Below are positions 43,703 through 52,361 of a stretch of 64,000 nucleotides of DNA, in pieces. The stretch lies in contig CP095846.1 in the NCBI GenBank assembly GCA_023100825.1, forward strand, positions 2,852,001-2,916,000. The letters are read 5' to 3'. Numbering within the stretch: position 1 is the first letter of the stretch; each line of letters opens with the position of its first letter. The translations under genes and the position numbers were made by a program. The notes under the pieces were generated by a model. The model worked only from the letters and a program-made list of their open reading frames with translations, was not told where the DNA came from and did not search any database. The DNA is from Nocardioidaceae bacterium SCSIO 66511 (GTDB lineage: Bacteria > Actinomycetota > Actinomycetes > Propionibacteriales > Nocardioidaceae).

Positions 43703-44722
43703 TCACTTCAGACCGTCGTAGATGACCGAGTCCGGCGGGGTCTTCTTCAGGTAGCCGGTCTCCTGGCCCGCCTTGAACACCGAGGCGATCCCGTCGGACA
43801 CCTCGCTCGCCGGAACGACATTCATGCGCAAGCGTTCGTCGTTGTTCTCGATCAGGTCCTGGATCACGCCCGCGTCACCATCGGGGATCTCGGCGGCGAT
43901 GATCTCCGAGGCTTCCTCGGGGTTCTCCATGGTCCAGTCGGCTGCGGCCTTGTACGTGTCGTACATCGCCTGCACCTCGTCGGGATGGTCCTCGGCCCAG
44001 TCGGACTGCGCCGCCACCCCGAGGTACGGGATCTCATCGGTGCCGAACTCCGTGCTCCACTTCTGGTCGTCCAGATCGACCGTCTCGATGTCGGAGTTCT
44101 TCTCCACCAGCGTCGAGTACGCGGGCTCCCACAGCTGAGTGGCGTCCGTACGCCCCGTCTGCGCCATCGTCGAGAGACCAGCGGTCGTCTGGTTCTGCGT
44201 CTCGACGTTGTCGAGAGACAATCCGGCCTTCTCCGCGAACCACTGGAACATCGCGTAGTTCGTCGTACCCGTGGCCGCGGCAAGCGTCTTGCCGTCGAGG
44301 TCGGGGAGCGCCTTGATGTCGGACTCCTGCGTGACAACCGTCCCGTAGAAGTCGAACAGGTTGAACAGGTACGTCACATCGGAGTCGCGTTCCGTACGAA
44401 GACCTTCCGAGAGCAGCGCCGCGCTCGCACCGACGTCGTAGTGTCCGGCACCGAACTCGGTGTTGTAGTTGTCCGGCGTCGCGTACGTGAAGGTCATGTT
44501 GATGTCGTTGTCCTCATCGAGTTTCTGGTCCTCGATGACCGCAGGCAGGAAGGCGCCTAGCGACGGCGCCTGGAACGCGACGACCTTGACCTCGGTCGCA
44601 TCCGATCCCGAGCAGGCGGTCAGGCTCATCGCCGACACCAGCGCCAGTGCGCCCACGACGGCGGGGGCACGATGCTTGCGAGATTGAAGCCTGGCGAGAT
44701 ATCTGAGTGGGTTGCGGGGCAC
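43703..44722 (-). CDS. ABC transporter substrate-binding lipoprotein (SsuA/TauA/NMT1-like)
   Basis: A 339-residue exported lipoprotein. It has a basic start, a hydrophobic core (VVGALALVSAMSLTAC) and a lipobox LTAC. An NMT1/TauA-like binding domain follows, with VVAFQAPSLGAFLPAVIEDQKL, DLDGKTLAAATGTTNYAMFQWF and RTDATQLWEPAYSTLVEKN. A GTG start is chosen for its GAGG ribosome-binding site; an ATG 7 codons earlier is possible. The matching ATPase and permease are about 7 kb upstream in the same operon, an unusually split arrangement. The ligand is probably the compound oxidised by the Mo-hydroxylase. Confidence 0.88.
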   Translation of the reverse strand: MPRNPLRYLARLQSRKHRAPAVVGALALVSAMSLTACSGSDATEVKVVAFQAPSLGAFLPAVIEDQKLDEDNDINMTFTYATPDNYNTEFGAGHYDVGASAALLSEGLRTERDSDVTYLFNLFDFYGTVVTQESDIKALPDLDGKTLAAATGTTNYAMFQWFAEKAGLSLDNVETQNQTTAGLSTMAQTGRTDATQLWEPAYSTLVEKNSDIETVDLDDQKWSTEFGTDEIPYLGVAAQSDWAEDHPDEVQAMYDTYKAAADWTMENPEEASEIIAAEIPDGDAGVIQDLIENNDERLRMNVVPASEVSDGIASVFKAGQETGYLKKTPPDSVIYDGLK

Positions 44723-44784
44723 GGTGTCCTCACTTCTGTGCATGGTGGTCGCCGGATTCGACGACCACCGGGTTACCAATGGAT

Positions 44785-45519
44785 TCAGCCCCCGATTGGT
44801 GTTGACCGTTCGGTCGGATACGGCAGTACGTAGGTCACTGGGATGTGTCCGATCCGGCTCGTACGGCCGCGGCTGCGTCGACCGATGAGTACGCCGACGA
44901 CGCCGGTCACGAGCGCCACTGCACCCGGCACGGCGGCACGTCGAAGCAATGGCAGCGCGATCGTGCGCATGACGTCGAGCTGCTCGCTCGACCCTGCGTC
45001 GGCCGCCGAAGCCTGCGGCGTACCGACCGTCTGCGGGCCTGCGGATGGCGTCGCCTCCGCAGCACTACTCGCACCCTGCTCGATCATGGTCTCGAGTCGA
45101 TTGACGAACTCCTTGACCAGTGAGTCGCTGACCTCGCTGAGCAGGCTCCGACCGAACTGCGCCGCGCGACCGCTGATCGCCAGCTCGGTCGACACATCGA
45201 CCAGTGTCTGCTCGCCCTCGGGCTTGAGCGAGGCTGTGATGAGCGCACTGGCAGAACCGCTCCCCTTCTCCTCGCTCCCGCGCGCCTCGATCACGGCCCG
45301 GCGGCCGACCTCGTCACGCTCACGGAACGACGCAACGCCGCGGTACTTCGCGCTGATCGGTCCGATCCGAGTCGACAGGCCGCCGCGGTACTCCCCCTCG
45401 ACGACGTCGTCCAGATGCGCACCCGGCAGGCACTTGGCGACCTTCGGCAGGTCGAGAAGCAAGTTCCAGGTGTCTTCGACCGGCAAGGAGACGCGGAACT
45501 GGTGGTGGAGTTCGATCAT
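44785..45519 (-). CDS. CoxG-family SRPBCC protein with C-terminal membrane anchor
   Basis: A 244-residue protein. The N-terminal 150 residues match carbon monoxide dehydrogenase subunit G (CoxG; SRPBCC fold): VEDTWNLLLDLPKVAKCLPGAHLDDV and GRAAQFGRSLLSEVSDSLVKEFVNRLE. A low-complexity linker leads to a hydrophobic helix (AAVPGAVALVTGVVGVLIG) and a basic tail. CoxG anchors Mo-hydroxylases to the membrane and helps pass electrons to quinone. That role fits here, as the three hydroxylase subunits are in the same operon. It overlaps the NIPSNAP stop by 4 bases. Confidence 0.88.
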   Translation of the reverse strand: MIELHHQFRVSLPVEDTWNLLLDLPKVAKCLPGAHLDDVVEGEYRGGLSTRIGPISAKYRGVASFRERDEVGRRAVIEARGSEEKGSGSASALITASLKPEGEQTLVDVSTELAISGRAAQFGRSLLSEVSDSLVKEFVNRLETMIEQGASSAAEATPSAGPQTVGTPQASAADAGSSEQLDVMRTIALPLLRRAAVPGAVALVTGVVGVLIGRRSRGRTSRIGHIPVTYVLPYPTERSTPIGG

Positions 45520-45854
45520 CGTGACGCCTTCTCATCATCGGCCGCCCAGTACGAAACCGGCTGGAGGTTTCGGCTCGTCATCGACTCGACGATCGGACCG
45601 TCCTTCTCCGACTCGGCCTTCGCCGTCTTCCACTCTGCATCCTGCTGGAAGCCTTGCCACGCTGATGCCTGAGCGTCGCTGTCCGCGAAGCTGAGCAGAT
45701 AGAGGATGCGGGTCGGATCGGATTCGTCGGTCCAGAATCCGACGACGTTCAGTCCGTGACGTTCGAACAGCGGCAGGGTTGCGTCGCGGAACCGATCATG
45801 CACCTTAGTCTCGGCGCCATCGGTTGCGACGTACTCGCGAAGCTCATAGATCAT
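45516..45854 (-). CDS. NIPSNAP-family protein
   Basis: A 112-residue ferredoxin-like (dimeric alpha/beta barrel) protein. It starts MIYELREYVATDGAETKVHDRF and contains LFERHGLNVVGFWTDESDPTRILYLLSFADSDAQASAWQGFQQD, typical of NIPSNAP. Small enzymes of this type occur in catabolic operons and may act on unstable hydroxylated or lactone intermediates. ATGA overlaps link it to both neighbours, so it is a true member of the pathway operon. Confidence 0.87.
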   Translation of the reverse strand: MIYELREYVATDGAETKVHDRFRDATLPLFERHGLNVVGFWTDESDPTRILYLLSFADSDAQASAWQGFQQDAEWKTAKAESEKDGPIVESMTSRNLQPVSYWAADDEKASR

Positions 45855-46753
45855 GCGGACTTCTCCTGTAGGGATGGGGACATGGACTCGGCGGCGCGGT
45901 CGAGCGCCTCGGTGACGACGCGCTCGACAAGTGCGCCGGCTACATCCCGCCGATACTCGGCGGTCGCGTGCAGGTCGCCGGTCGGCTCGATACCTACCTG
46001 AGCGCGCTCGGCAGCGGCCTCGATCGTGCGTACGTCCGGGCGCTGTCCGAGAAGCAGCGATTCGGCGCTCTCCGCACGGTGCGGCGTACGCTCGACACCG
46101 GTGAGGCAGATGCGGGCCTGCTCGACGGTGCCGTCGGCGGCCAGCGTGATCTGTGCTCCCGCGCCGACAAGTGCGAAGTCGCCGCGGCGGCGAGCGACCT
46201 CGTCGAATGCAGCACCGGTACGCGCGGGAGCGGGCTTCACCTTGAGCTCTACTAGCATCTCATCGTCGCGAAGGGCCGTTACCAGGTTGGCGACGAAGAA
46301 GTCGGCAGCGTCGATCTCCCTGCGGCCTTGCGGACCCGCGACGACCACTACGGCGTCGAGTGCTCGAATCACCGCGGGCATCTCGGCAGCAGGGTCGGCG
46401 TGGGCGACGCTGCCTCCGAGTGTTCCCCGAGCGCGGATCGCACGATGCGCGATGTGTGGCAGAGCTTCGGCGATCAGCGGTGCTGACTCGCGTACGGCAG
46501 CCGACCGATGCGCACTGTCGTACGTGACCATCGCACCGATCGAAAGTTCATCGACGCTCCGGTGCACGGTCGTCAGTGACGCAATCCGACTCAGATCGAT
46601 CAGGTGCTCCGGTCGGGCAAGCCGGAAGTTGAGCAGCGGGATGAGGCTCTGGCCGCCGGCCAGCACCTTGCTCTCGTCGCCGTACTTCGCAAGCAGGGCA
46701 GTCGCCTCAGCCACGGTCGTCGGCCGGTGCAAGTCGAAGTCGACCGGCTTCAT
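45851..46753 (-). CDS. Mo-hydroxylase FAD subunit (CoxM/xanthine dehydrogenase medium subunit)
   Basis: A 300-residue FAD-binding subunit starting MKPVDFDLHRPTTVAEATALLAKYGDESKVLAGGQSLIPLLNFRLARPEHLIDL. The LAGGQSL and GGSVAHADPAAEMPA blocks bind FAD. A C-terminal CO-dehydrogenase-flavoprotein domain follows. It accepts electrons from the 2Fe-2S subunit and passes them on to an acceptor. It overlaps the amidohydrolase stop and the NIPSNAP start by 4 bases each. Confidence 0.93.
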   Translation of the reverse strand: MKPVDFDLHRPTTVAEATALLAKYGDESKVLAGGQSLIPLLNFRLARPEHLIDLSRIASLTTVHRSVDELSIGAMVTYDSAHRSAAVRESAPLIAEALPHIAHRAIRARGTLGGSVAHADPAAEMPAVIRALDAVVVVAGPQGRREIDAADFFVANLVTALRDDEMLVELKVKPAPARTGAAFDEVARRRGDFALVGAGAQITLAADGTVEQARICLTGVERTPHRAESAESLLLGQRPDVRTIEAAAERAQVGIEPTGDLHATAEYRRDVAGALVERVVTEALDRAAESMSPSLQEKSA

Positions 46754-47760
46754 CTCAGCCCCCCGAGGAAGAGCTCGCGAGCATTACCGCCTTCGACCTG
46801 TACGCGGGTCTCAGCGTCCAGACCCGCGGCCTCGATGACATTGCGCGGCTTGAGGTCACCGATCGGGAACGGGTAATCGGAGCCGAGCAGCACCTTCTGC
46901 GCGCCGACCTTGCCGAGCAGGAACTGCAGCGCATCGGAGTCGAAGACCACCGAGTCGAAGTAGAGCCGGGCGAACGACTCCAGCGGGTCTGCGGTGGAGT
47001 CCGGGTTGACCGCGTGGTTCTGCACCAACCGGCCGAGGACGTACGGCAGCGCCGCACCCGCATGTGCCACCAGGATCTTCGCGTTCGGGTACTTCGCGGG
47101 TAGTCCCGCGTACAGCAGCCGGGCGAGCGTCACGGTCGTGTCTTCGAGTCGCGCCAGGCCGTTGACCAGGCCGAAATCGTGATACCGCTCGCCGGCTCCG
47201 CCGAATCCCGGATGCAGGAAGATGACGGATCCGGTCTCATCGGCCGCCTCCCAGAACGGCGCGTACGCCGAGTCGTCGAGATCACGACCGGCAGCACGGG
47301 TCGCCACCATCGCGCCAGGCAGACCCGCCTTGTGGTGTAGGCGAAGTAGCTCGGCGGCGCGTTCCGGCGCCTGTAACGGAACCGTGCCGAGCACGACAAG
47401 TCGTTCATCGTTGGCGGCGGCCGCGCGCAGCCCGCCGGTGAGCACCGACGACCACTCAGCGCCTTCGTCGGCCGGGAGTTGGTAGCCGAAGATGTCGAGC
47501 CAGCCGCCGACGACCTGCAGGTCGATGCCGTGCTCGTCGAGCCAGTCGGTGCGACGTGCGAGATCCGACAGCCCCGGCGCGACAGGACGCGTCGGCGCCC
47601 CACCATTGAACGCCACCCGGTACGTGGACTCGTGTGGCGTCACGTCGATGTTCGGAAAGCGACCGTGACCGCCGACGAGGTCGGTGAGCAGGTCGGTCGG
47701 CACCAGGTGAGCGTGTACGTCGATGACGGCATTGCTTGCGTGCGTAGAGGAGTCGGTCAC
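46750..47760 (-). CDS. Amidohydrolase family 2 (ACMSD-like metal-dependent hydrolase/decarboxylase)
   Basis: A 336-residue TIM-barrel enzyme. The metal motif is VIDVHAHLVP (HxH); further ligands are in IFLHPGFGG and LVAHAGAALPY, and the final Asp is in LGSDYPFPIGD. This pattern belongs to the ACMSD/gamma-resorcylate decarboxylase branch, which removes CO2 from aromatic or muconate-type acids, though hydrolases also occur. The GTG start overlaps the CoxL-type stop by 4 bases. Its place between hydroxylase subunit genes implies action on the hydroxylated product. Confidence 0.88.
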   Translation of the reverse strand: MTDSSTHASNAVIDVHAHLVPTDLLTDLVGGHGRFPNIDVTPHESTYRVAFNGGAPTRPVAPGLSDLARRTDWLDEHGIDLQVVGGWLDIFGYQLPADEGAEWSSVLTGGLRAAAANDERLVVLGTVPLQAPERAAELLRLHHKAGLPGAMVATRAAGRDLDDSAYAPFWEAADETGSVIFLHPGFGGAGERYHDFGLVNGLARLEDTTVTLARLLYAGLPAKYPNAKILVAHAGAALPYVLGRLVQNHAVNPDSTADPLESFARLYFDSVVFDSDALQFLLGKVGAQKVLLGSDYPFPIGDLKPRNVIEAAGLDAETRVQVEGGNARELFLGGLR

Positions 47761-50204
47761 GGGCGGTCCTTCGATTCGTTGCGGACCGCCTGTAGCTCGG
47801 TCCAGATGTCGCTCGGTTTGATGGGCAGGGAGTGGATGGGCGCGGCGCTGTGTGCGGTCAGCGCATCGTTGACCGCGCCGGCCACTGCTGCCGGTGCACC
47901 CATGTAGCCGGCTTCGCCAACACCCTTCTGGCCATGGGATGTGAATGGCGACGGCGTGCACTGCTCGGCGTCGACGATGTCGGGCACCTCATGGGCGCTG
48001 GGAAGCAGGTAGTCCATGAACGACTGCGTCAGCGGCTGGCCGTCGTCGTTGAACGCGAACTGCTCGTACAGCGCGACACCGATTCCGTGCGCGGTGCCGC
48101 CGTACACCATTCCGCGTACGACATCGGGATTGACGACGGTGCCGCAGTCGTGGGCGATGAAGTACCGCAGCAGGTCGACTTTCGCCGTACGCGGGTCGAT
48201 CTCGGCGAGAACTACGTGAACCTCGAACGAGTAGCACGGATAGAGCTGCACTGTGCCGTCCGGCGCGGTCAACGTGCCGGAGCGCGGCGTATGCGCAACG
48301 TGGACAACTTCCAGCCCGGGTTGCATTCCCGGAGGCATCAGGTGCTGTTTGCGGTGCGCGATCGCCACGAGCTCGTCCCACCCGAGCGAACGGTCGGGGT
48401 CAGCGACGGCGACCACGGAGCGGTCCCGATACTCGACCTCGGCCCGCGCCAGACCGAGCGTCCGCGCGCCGATCTCGCAGAGCTTGTCCTTCAACTCGTG
48501 CGCCGCTCCATGGATCGCACGGCCGAGCACAATCGTCATCCGGCTACCGACCGGGCTCTGCGACGGGAACCCGGACAACGAGTCCGCGCGCACGACCGCG
48601 ACCTGCTCTGGGTGTACCCCGAGCTCCTCGCCGACAAGAGTGGCGACCATCGTCTCGTGCGCCTGACCGGCCGACGAGATGGAGATGATCGCCGTGACCG
48701 CGCCCGCCCCGTCGACCCGGATCCGGCAGGCCTCGGGAAAGGTGGACTTGTCGTTCTTCGGGTTCATGATGTTCTCGAAGATCGCGTTGCCGCCACCCGG
48801 CTCGAGACACGCGGCAACACCGATGCCCGCAAGCCTTCCGCTCTTCCGCAGCGAGTCGCGCTCCTCAGCCAGGGCAGGCAGCTCAGAGAGCTCGATCGCG
48901 CGATCCAAGACGGCGGCGTAGTCGCCCGAGTCGTACTCGGTGCCGCTGGGGATGCGGTACGGGAACTCGTCGGCCTGGATGAAGTTGCGGCGTCGCAGCT
49001 CCATCCGGTCCATGCCCAATTCGCGCGCCACCGCATCGACGGCCGCCTCGATCGCATAGTTGGTCGGCGACTGTCCGAACCCGCGTACGGCTACCTGGCC
49101 CGTCTTGTTGGTCGTGACCGCCGTTGCGTTGTACTCAGCGCTGGTGATGCGGTACGGACCGACGATCGCTCCGATCGGCTTCGCCAGCTGCAGCGGCGAT
49201 CGACCCGGGTACGCGCCCTCGTCGTCGAGTACGTCGATGCGGATGTGGGTGAACTCTCCGTCGCCGGTGTACGCGAGCTCGACCTCGAACACCCGGTCGG
49301 GTCCGTGAAAGTCCCCGCCGTGCATGTTCTCGCTGCGGTCCTCGATCAGCTTCACGGGTACGCCGAGCTTGCGCGCGAGGAACCCGGCGAGCACACCGTG
49401 CTTGATGCCGCGTTTGACGCCGTAACTGCCGCCTACATCGACGTCGAAGTGCACGCGTACTTGGTTTGTGGGGATCCGGAGCGCATCGGCGACCTGGTCG
49501 GGGAACTGCGGCATCTGGATCGACGCCCACACGTCGAGCACCTCGCGATGCGGGTCCCACGACGCGACGACGCCGAAGGTTTCCAACGGCACGGTGGAGT
49601 TGCGGTTCCAGCGTGTACGCACCGAAACCGACGACGTCGAGCGTTCGCGGTTCTCGTCGACCGGCCCCCACGCGAACTCCCGCTTCGCCATGACGTTCGT
49701 GCCGTGGGTCGGGTGGACGAGCGGCGCGTCCGGCTGTGCGGCGCGCTCGGGGTCGAGGATGAACGGAAGCGGTTCGTAGTCGACGTCGACGAGCTCTGCG
49801 CCATCTTCGGCGACTGCACGTGAGGTGGCGACGACCGCGGCGACCCACTCCCCTGCGTACCGTGTCGACTCGACGGCCAACGGTCGCCATTGGACCTCGG
49901 GTACGTCGAGATACTGCCGCAGTGCTTCGGTGGACTTCGCCAGCTCTGCACCGGTGAGCACCGTCACGACACCGGGCAATTCCAGTGCCTGCTCGACATC
50001 GATGCTGACGATTCGGGCGTGCGGGAACGGGCTCGTCACGAGCCCGACATGCACGGTTTCCGGCGGCGTAATGTCCGCGACGTATCGTCCCTTGCCGGTC
50101 ACGAACCGGCGGTCCTCGCGTACGCGCGACGGTTTCGAGAGGTACGTATGGTCGGCCGCCTCGTTCGAGGCTGCTGCGTTCGGAGTCTCTGTTGGTGCGG
50201 TCAT
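47757..50204 (-). CDS. Mo-hydroxylase catalytic subunit (CoxL/XdhB-like, molybdopterin cytosine dinucleotide type)
   Basis: An 815-residue large subunit. The N-terminal a/b hammerhead domain (SRVREDRRFVTGKGRYVADI) is followed by MoCo-binding blocks: DVGGSYGVKRG, GQVAVRGFGQSPTNYAIE, SAGQAHETMVATLVGEEL and the catalytic Glu in VGEAGYMGAPAAVAGAVNDAL. The CO-dehydrogenase active-site loop AYRCSFR is absent (the equivalent reads VAVRGFGQSP), so this is not a form I CO dehydrogenase. It is more likely an aldehyde or N-heterocycle/aromatic hydroxylase, using water as oxygen source. It overlaps both neighbours by 4 bases. Confidence 0.92.
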   Translation of the reverse strand: MTAPTETPNAAASNEAADHTYLSKPSRVREDRRFVTGKGRYVADITPPETVHVGLVTSPFPHARIVSIDVEQALELPGVVTVLTGAELAKSTEALRQYLDVPEVQWRPLAVESTRYAGEWVAAVVATSRAVAEDGAELVDVDYEPLPFILDPERAAQPDAPLVHPTHGTNVMAKREFAWGPVDENRERSTSSVSVRTRWNRNSTVPLETFGVVASWDPHREVLDVWASIQMPQFPDQVADALRIPTNQVRVHFDVDVGGSYGVKRGIKHGVLAGFLARKLGVPVKLIEDRSENMHGGDFHGPDRVFEVELAYTGDGEFTHIRIDVLDDEGAYPGRSPLQLAKPIGAIVGPYRITSAEYNATAVTTNKTGQVAVRGFGQSPTNYAIEAAVDAVARELGMDRMELRRRNFIQADEFPYRIPSGTEYDSGDYAAVLDRAIELSELPALAEERDSLRKSGRLAGIGVAACLEPGGGNAIFENIMNPKNDKSTFPEACRIRVDGAGAVTAIISISSAGQAHETMVATLVGEELGVHPEQVAVVRADSLSGFPSQSPVGSRMTIVLGRAIHGAAHELKDKLCEIGARTLGLARAEVEYRDRSVVAVADPDRSLGWDELVAIAHRKQHLMPPGMQPGLEVVHVAHTPRSGTLTAPDGTVQLYPCYSFEVHVVLAEIDPRTAKVDLLRYFIAHDCGTVVNPDVVRGMVYGGTAHGIGVALYEQFAFNDDGQPLTQSFMDYLLPSAHEVPDIVDAEQCTPSPFTSHGQKGVGEAGYMGAPAAVAGAVNDALTAHSAAPIHSLPIKPSDIWTELQAVRNESKDRP

Positions 50205-50713
50205 CGGCCGACACCATCCACGCTGAGGGCGCTTTCGTCGGTCTGGCTCGCGACCACCTGCTCAACAGCCTCGCGGATCTGCACATAGCCCGTGCAGCGG
50301 CAGATGTTGCCTCCGATCGCGTCGTCGATCTCCTCCCGCGAAGGCTGCGCATTCTGATCGACGAGCGCTTGGACCGCGAGCACCATGCCGGGCGTACAGA
50401 AGCCGCATTGCAAAGCATGCGTACGACAGAAGGCGTCCTGTACGTCGGTGAGCTCGCCGTCCGGTCCCGACGCGCCCTCGATGGTGGTGATCGCCTGCCC
50501 GTCGGCCTGCGCAGCGAGCATGATGCACGAACGCACCGGTTGTCCGTTCAGCAAGACGGTGCAGGCCCCGCACACTCCGTGCTCGCACCCGAGGTGGGTG
50601 CCGGTCAGGCCGAGGTCGTCTCGAAGGAAGTCGGCCAGGCTCGTACGGGCAGGTACGCAAGCAGGGCGCTGTTCGCCGTTCACCTCGACGGCTATTTCAC
50701 ATTGGTGGGCCAT
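50201..50713 (-). CDS. Mo-hydroxylase 2Fe-2S subunit (CoxS-like)
   Basis: A 170-residue protein with two [2Fe-2S] clusters. The plant-ferredoxin type is at LGCEHGVCGACTVLLNGQPVRSC; the four-helix type is at LQCGFCTPGMVL and GNICRCTGYVQI. It transfers electrons from the Mo site to the FAD subunit. AGAGG before the ATG supports this start; the frame remains open upstream, but that part is antisense to the hydrolase gene. It is one base after the alpha/beta hydrolase stop and overlaps the large-subunit start. Confidence 0.95.
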   Translation of the reverse strand: MAHQCEIAVEVNGEQRPACVPARTSLADFLRDDLGLTGTHLGCEHGVCGACTVLLNGQPVRSCIMLAAQADGQAITTIEGASGPDGELTDVQDAFCRTHALQCGFCTPGMVLAVQALVDQNAQPSREEIDDAIGGNICRCTGYVQIREAVEQVVASQTDESALSVDGVGR

Positions 50714-50714
50714 G

Positions 50715-51545
50715 TCAGACCTCTTCTGCCGGTTGCGGTGTTTCTGGTCGCCCTTCACGGCGATCTCTGCTGAAGCTGGAGACGAATCGCGCGAAGGCCG
50801 TGGGGTTGTCGACGTTTGACAGGTGCCCGGAGTCGGGCACGATCCGGAACTCCGCCTGGGCAATTCCGTCGACGATCTTCTCCGAGAGCGGGCGCGGAGT
50901 CTTGTTGTCGCGATCACCCCACAGCACGAGCGTCGGTGCTTCGACCTTTGCGAGTTGATCGTCGATGTCGACCCCGAAGCAGGCGCGTACGGCGGCGATG
51001 TAGCTCGCTGCGTCCATCTCGGCGATCGCTCGGCGTACCGACTCGGCACCGGCCGGAATCGGCTCCTCGAAGGTGTCAGCGACGTACTCATCTGCCACCA
51101 CGGGCATCGGCGCCGCGCTGGCGCGATCGACGAGCGTACGGATCTTCGCCTCGGAGATGTCGCGCGGCAGCGATGCGAAGCTATCCGCAACGACAAGTCC
51201 GGCAACGAGCGACGGATGCTTGGCGGCAAAGGCAATCGCCTGGATGCCGCCCAAGGAGACGCCGACGAGCAGCACCGGGTAGCCGTCGATCTTCTGCAGG
51301 AGGCGATGAAGGTCGTCGACCCAGTGCTCCACCGACGCCTCTGGTGACGGGTCGGACAGGCCGTGTCCACGACAATCCGGCACGATCACGCGGTGTGCCG
51401 TCACGAAGGCGTCGATGCAGTCGTGCCACATCCGCCCGTCGGTGCCGAGGCTGTGCAAGAGCACCATTGTCGGCTGGGCCGGCTCTCCGTACTCGCGATA
51501 GGCAAGCGCGTACTCGGTCGAACCGCCCGTGTCTCTGAGGGTCAC
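50715..51545 (-). CDS. Alpha/beta hydrolase (enol-lactonase-like)
   Basis: A 276-residue hydrolase with TMVLLHSLGTDGRMWHD, nucleophile elbow LVGVSLGGIQAIAFA (Ser), acid LWGDRDNKTP (Asp) and His in PDSGHLSNVDNP. It is closest in pattern to 3-oxoadipate enol-lactonases and related ring-cleavage-product hydrolases. Within the operon it could open a lactone or hydrolyse an ester or amide formed downstream of hydroxylation. It starts with a 4-base overlap of the ABC ATPase stop. Confidence 0.88.
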   Translation of the reverse strand: MTLRDTGGSTEYALAYREYGEPAQPTMVLLHSLGTDGRMWHDCIDAFVTAHRVIVPDCRGHGLSDPSPEASVEHWVDDLHRLLQKIDGYPVLLVGVSLGGIQAIAFAAKHPSLVAGLVVADSFASLPRDISEAKIRTLVDRASAAPMPVVADEYVADTFEEPIPAGAESVRRAIAEMDAASYIAAVRACFGVDIDDQLAKVEAPTLVLWGDRDNKTPRPLSEKIVDGIAQAEFRIVPDSGHLSNVDNPTAFARFVSSFSRDRREGRPETPQPAEEV

Positions 51546-52354
51546 GAGGCAGACCTACCTGCGCTCGTGAGGACGTCGCTCGGTGCGGCCGGGGTTTCTG
51601 CTACCGGCTCCATCGCTGCCAAGATCCTTGTACGCAAGGCCTCTCGATCGGCGTCCGACGCATCGGCGGGGATGGTCACATCGTCGGAGAGGTGGCCGGG
51701 CGCGCGGAGCACGAGCACGCGGTTGCCCAGCGAGAGTGCCTCACCGATGTTGTGCGTGATCACGACCCCTGTTTTGCCGCCGCTGCGTACGAGCTCGACG
51801 AACTCTGCGCGGAGGTTCTTGGCCGTGATCTCGTCGAGCGCCGAGAACGACTCGTCGCACAGGATCAGCTCGGGATCAACGGCGAACGCCCGCGCCAGCG
51901 ACACACGCTGGCGCTGCCCTCCCGACAACTGGTGGGGGTACGAACTCTCGCGCCCCTCGAGACCGAGCCTGGCGAGCCAGTCGCGTGCGCGCGGCTCCCA
52001 CTCCGACTTCTCCACCCCGGCGAACTTCATTCCGACGCAGACGTTCTGCAGTGCCGTGCGCCACGGGAGCAGACGCGCGTCCTGGAAGACCACGGCGACC
52101 TTCTGTCGGAACCAGTCGAACTCGGCGTACGGATCGTGGCCTTGTACGCGCACCGTGCCCTGCGTAGGGGCGAACAGCCCGAGGGTCAGGTTGAACATCG
52201 TCGACTTGCCACAACCCGTGACTCCGACGACCGAGACGATCTCGTTGCGCGCGATGCTGAAATCGAGGTTGCTGATCGCCTGATGACCCGGGAAGGACTT
52301 CTGTACCTGGTCGAACTCGATGATGTTGCCACCGACTGATGTGCTGGCACTCAT
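51542..52354 (-). CDS. ABC importer ATP-binding protein (SsuB/TauB-like)
   Basis: A 270-residue ATPase with Walker A GVTGCGKST, Q-loop VFQDARLLPW, signature LSGGQRQRVSLARAF and Walker B LILCDESFSALD (Ser in place of the usual Pro), plus switch His THNIGEAL. The VFQDARLLPW block marks the nitrate/sulfonate/taurine family. The ATG with GAGG 7 bases upstream is chosen over one 6 codons earlier. It works with the adjacent permease and the distant binding lipoprotein gene at 43703. Confidence 0.92.
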   Translation of the reverse strand: MSASTSVGGNIIEFDQVQKSFPGHQAISNLDFSIARNEIVSVVGVTGCGKSTMFNLTLGLFAPTQGTVRVQGHDPYAEFDWFRQKVAVVFQDARLLPWRTALQNVCVGMKFAGVEKSEWEPRARDWLARLGLEGRESSYPHQLSGGQRQRVSLARAFAVDPELILCDESFSALDEITAKNLRAEFVELVRSGGKTGVVITHNIGEALSLGNRVLVLRAPGHLSDDVTIPADASDADREALRTRILAAMEPVAETPAAPSDVLTSAGRSAS

Positions 52355-52361
52355 AGCTGCC

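Noticed and set aside
47757-50713. Form I carbon monoxide dehydrogenase
   Set aside because: Subunit types and CoxG fit, but the catalytic AYRCSFR loop of the large subunit is absent.
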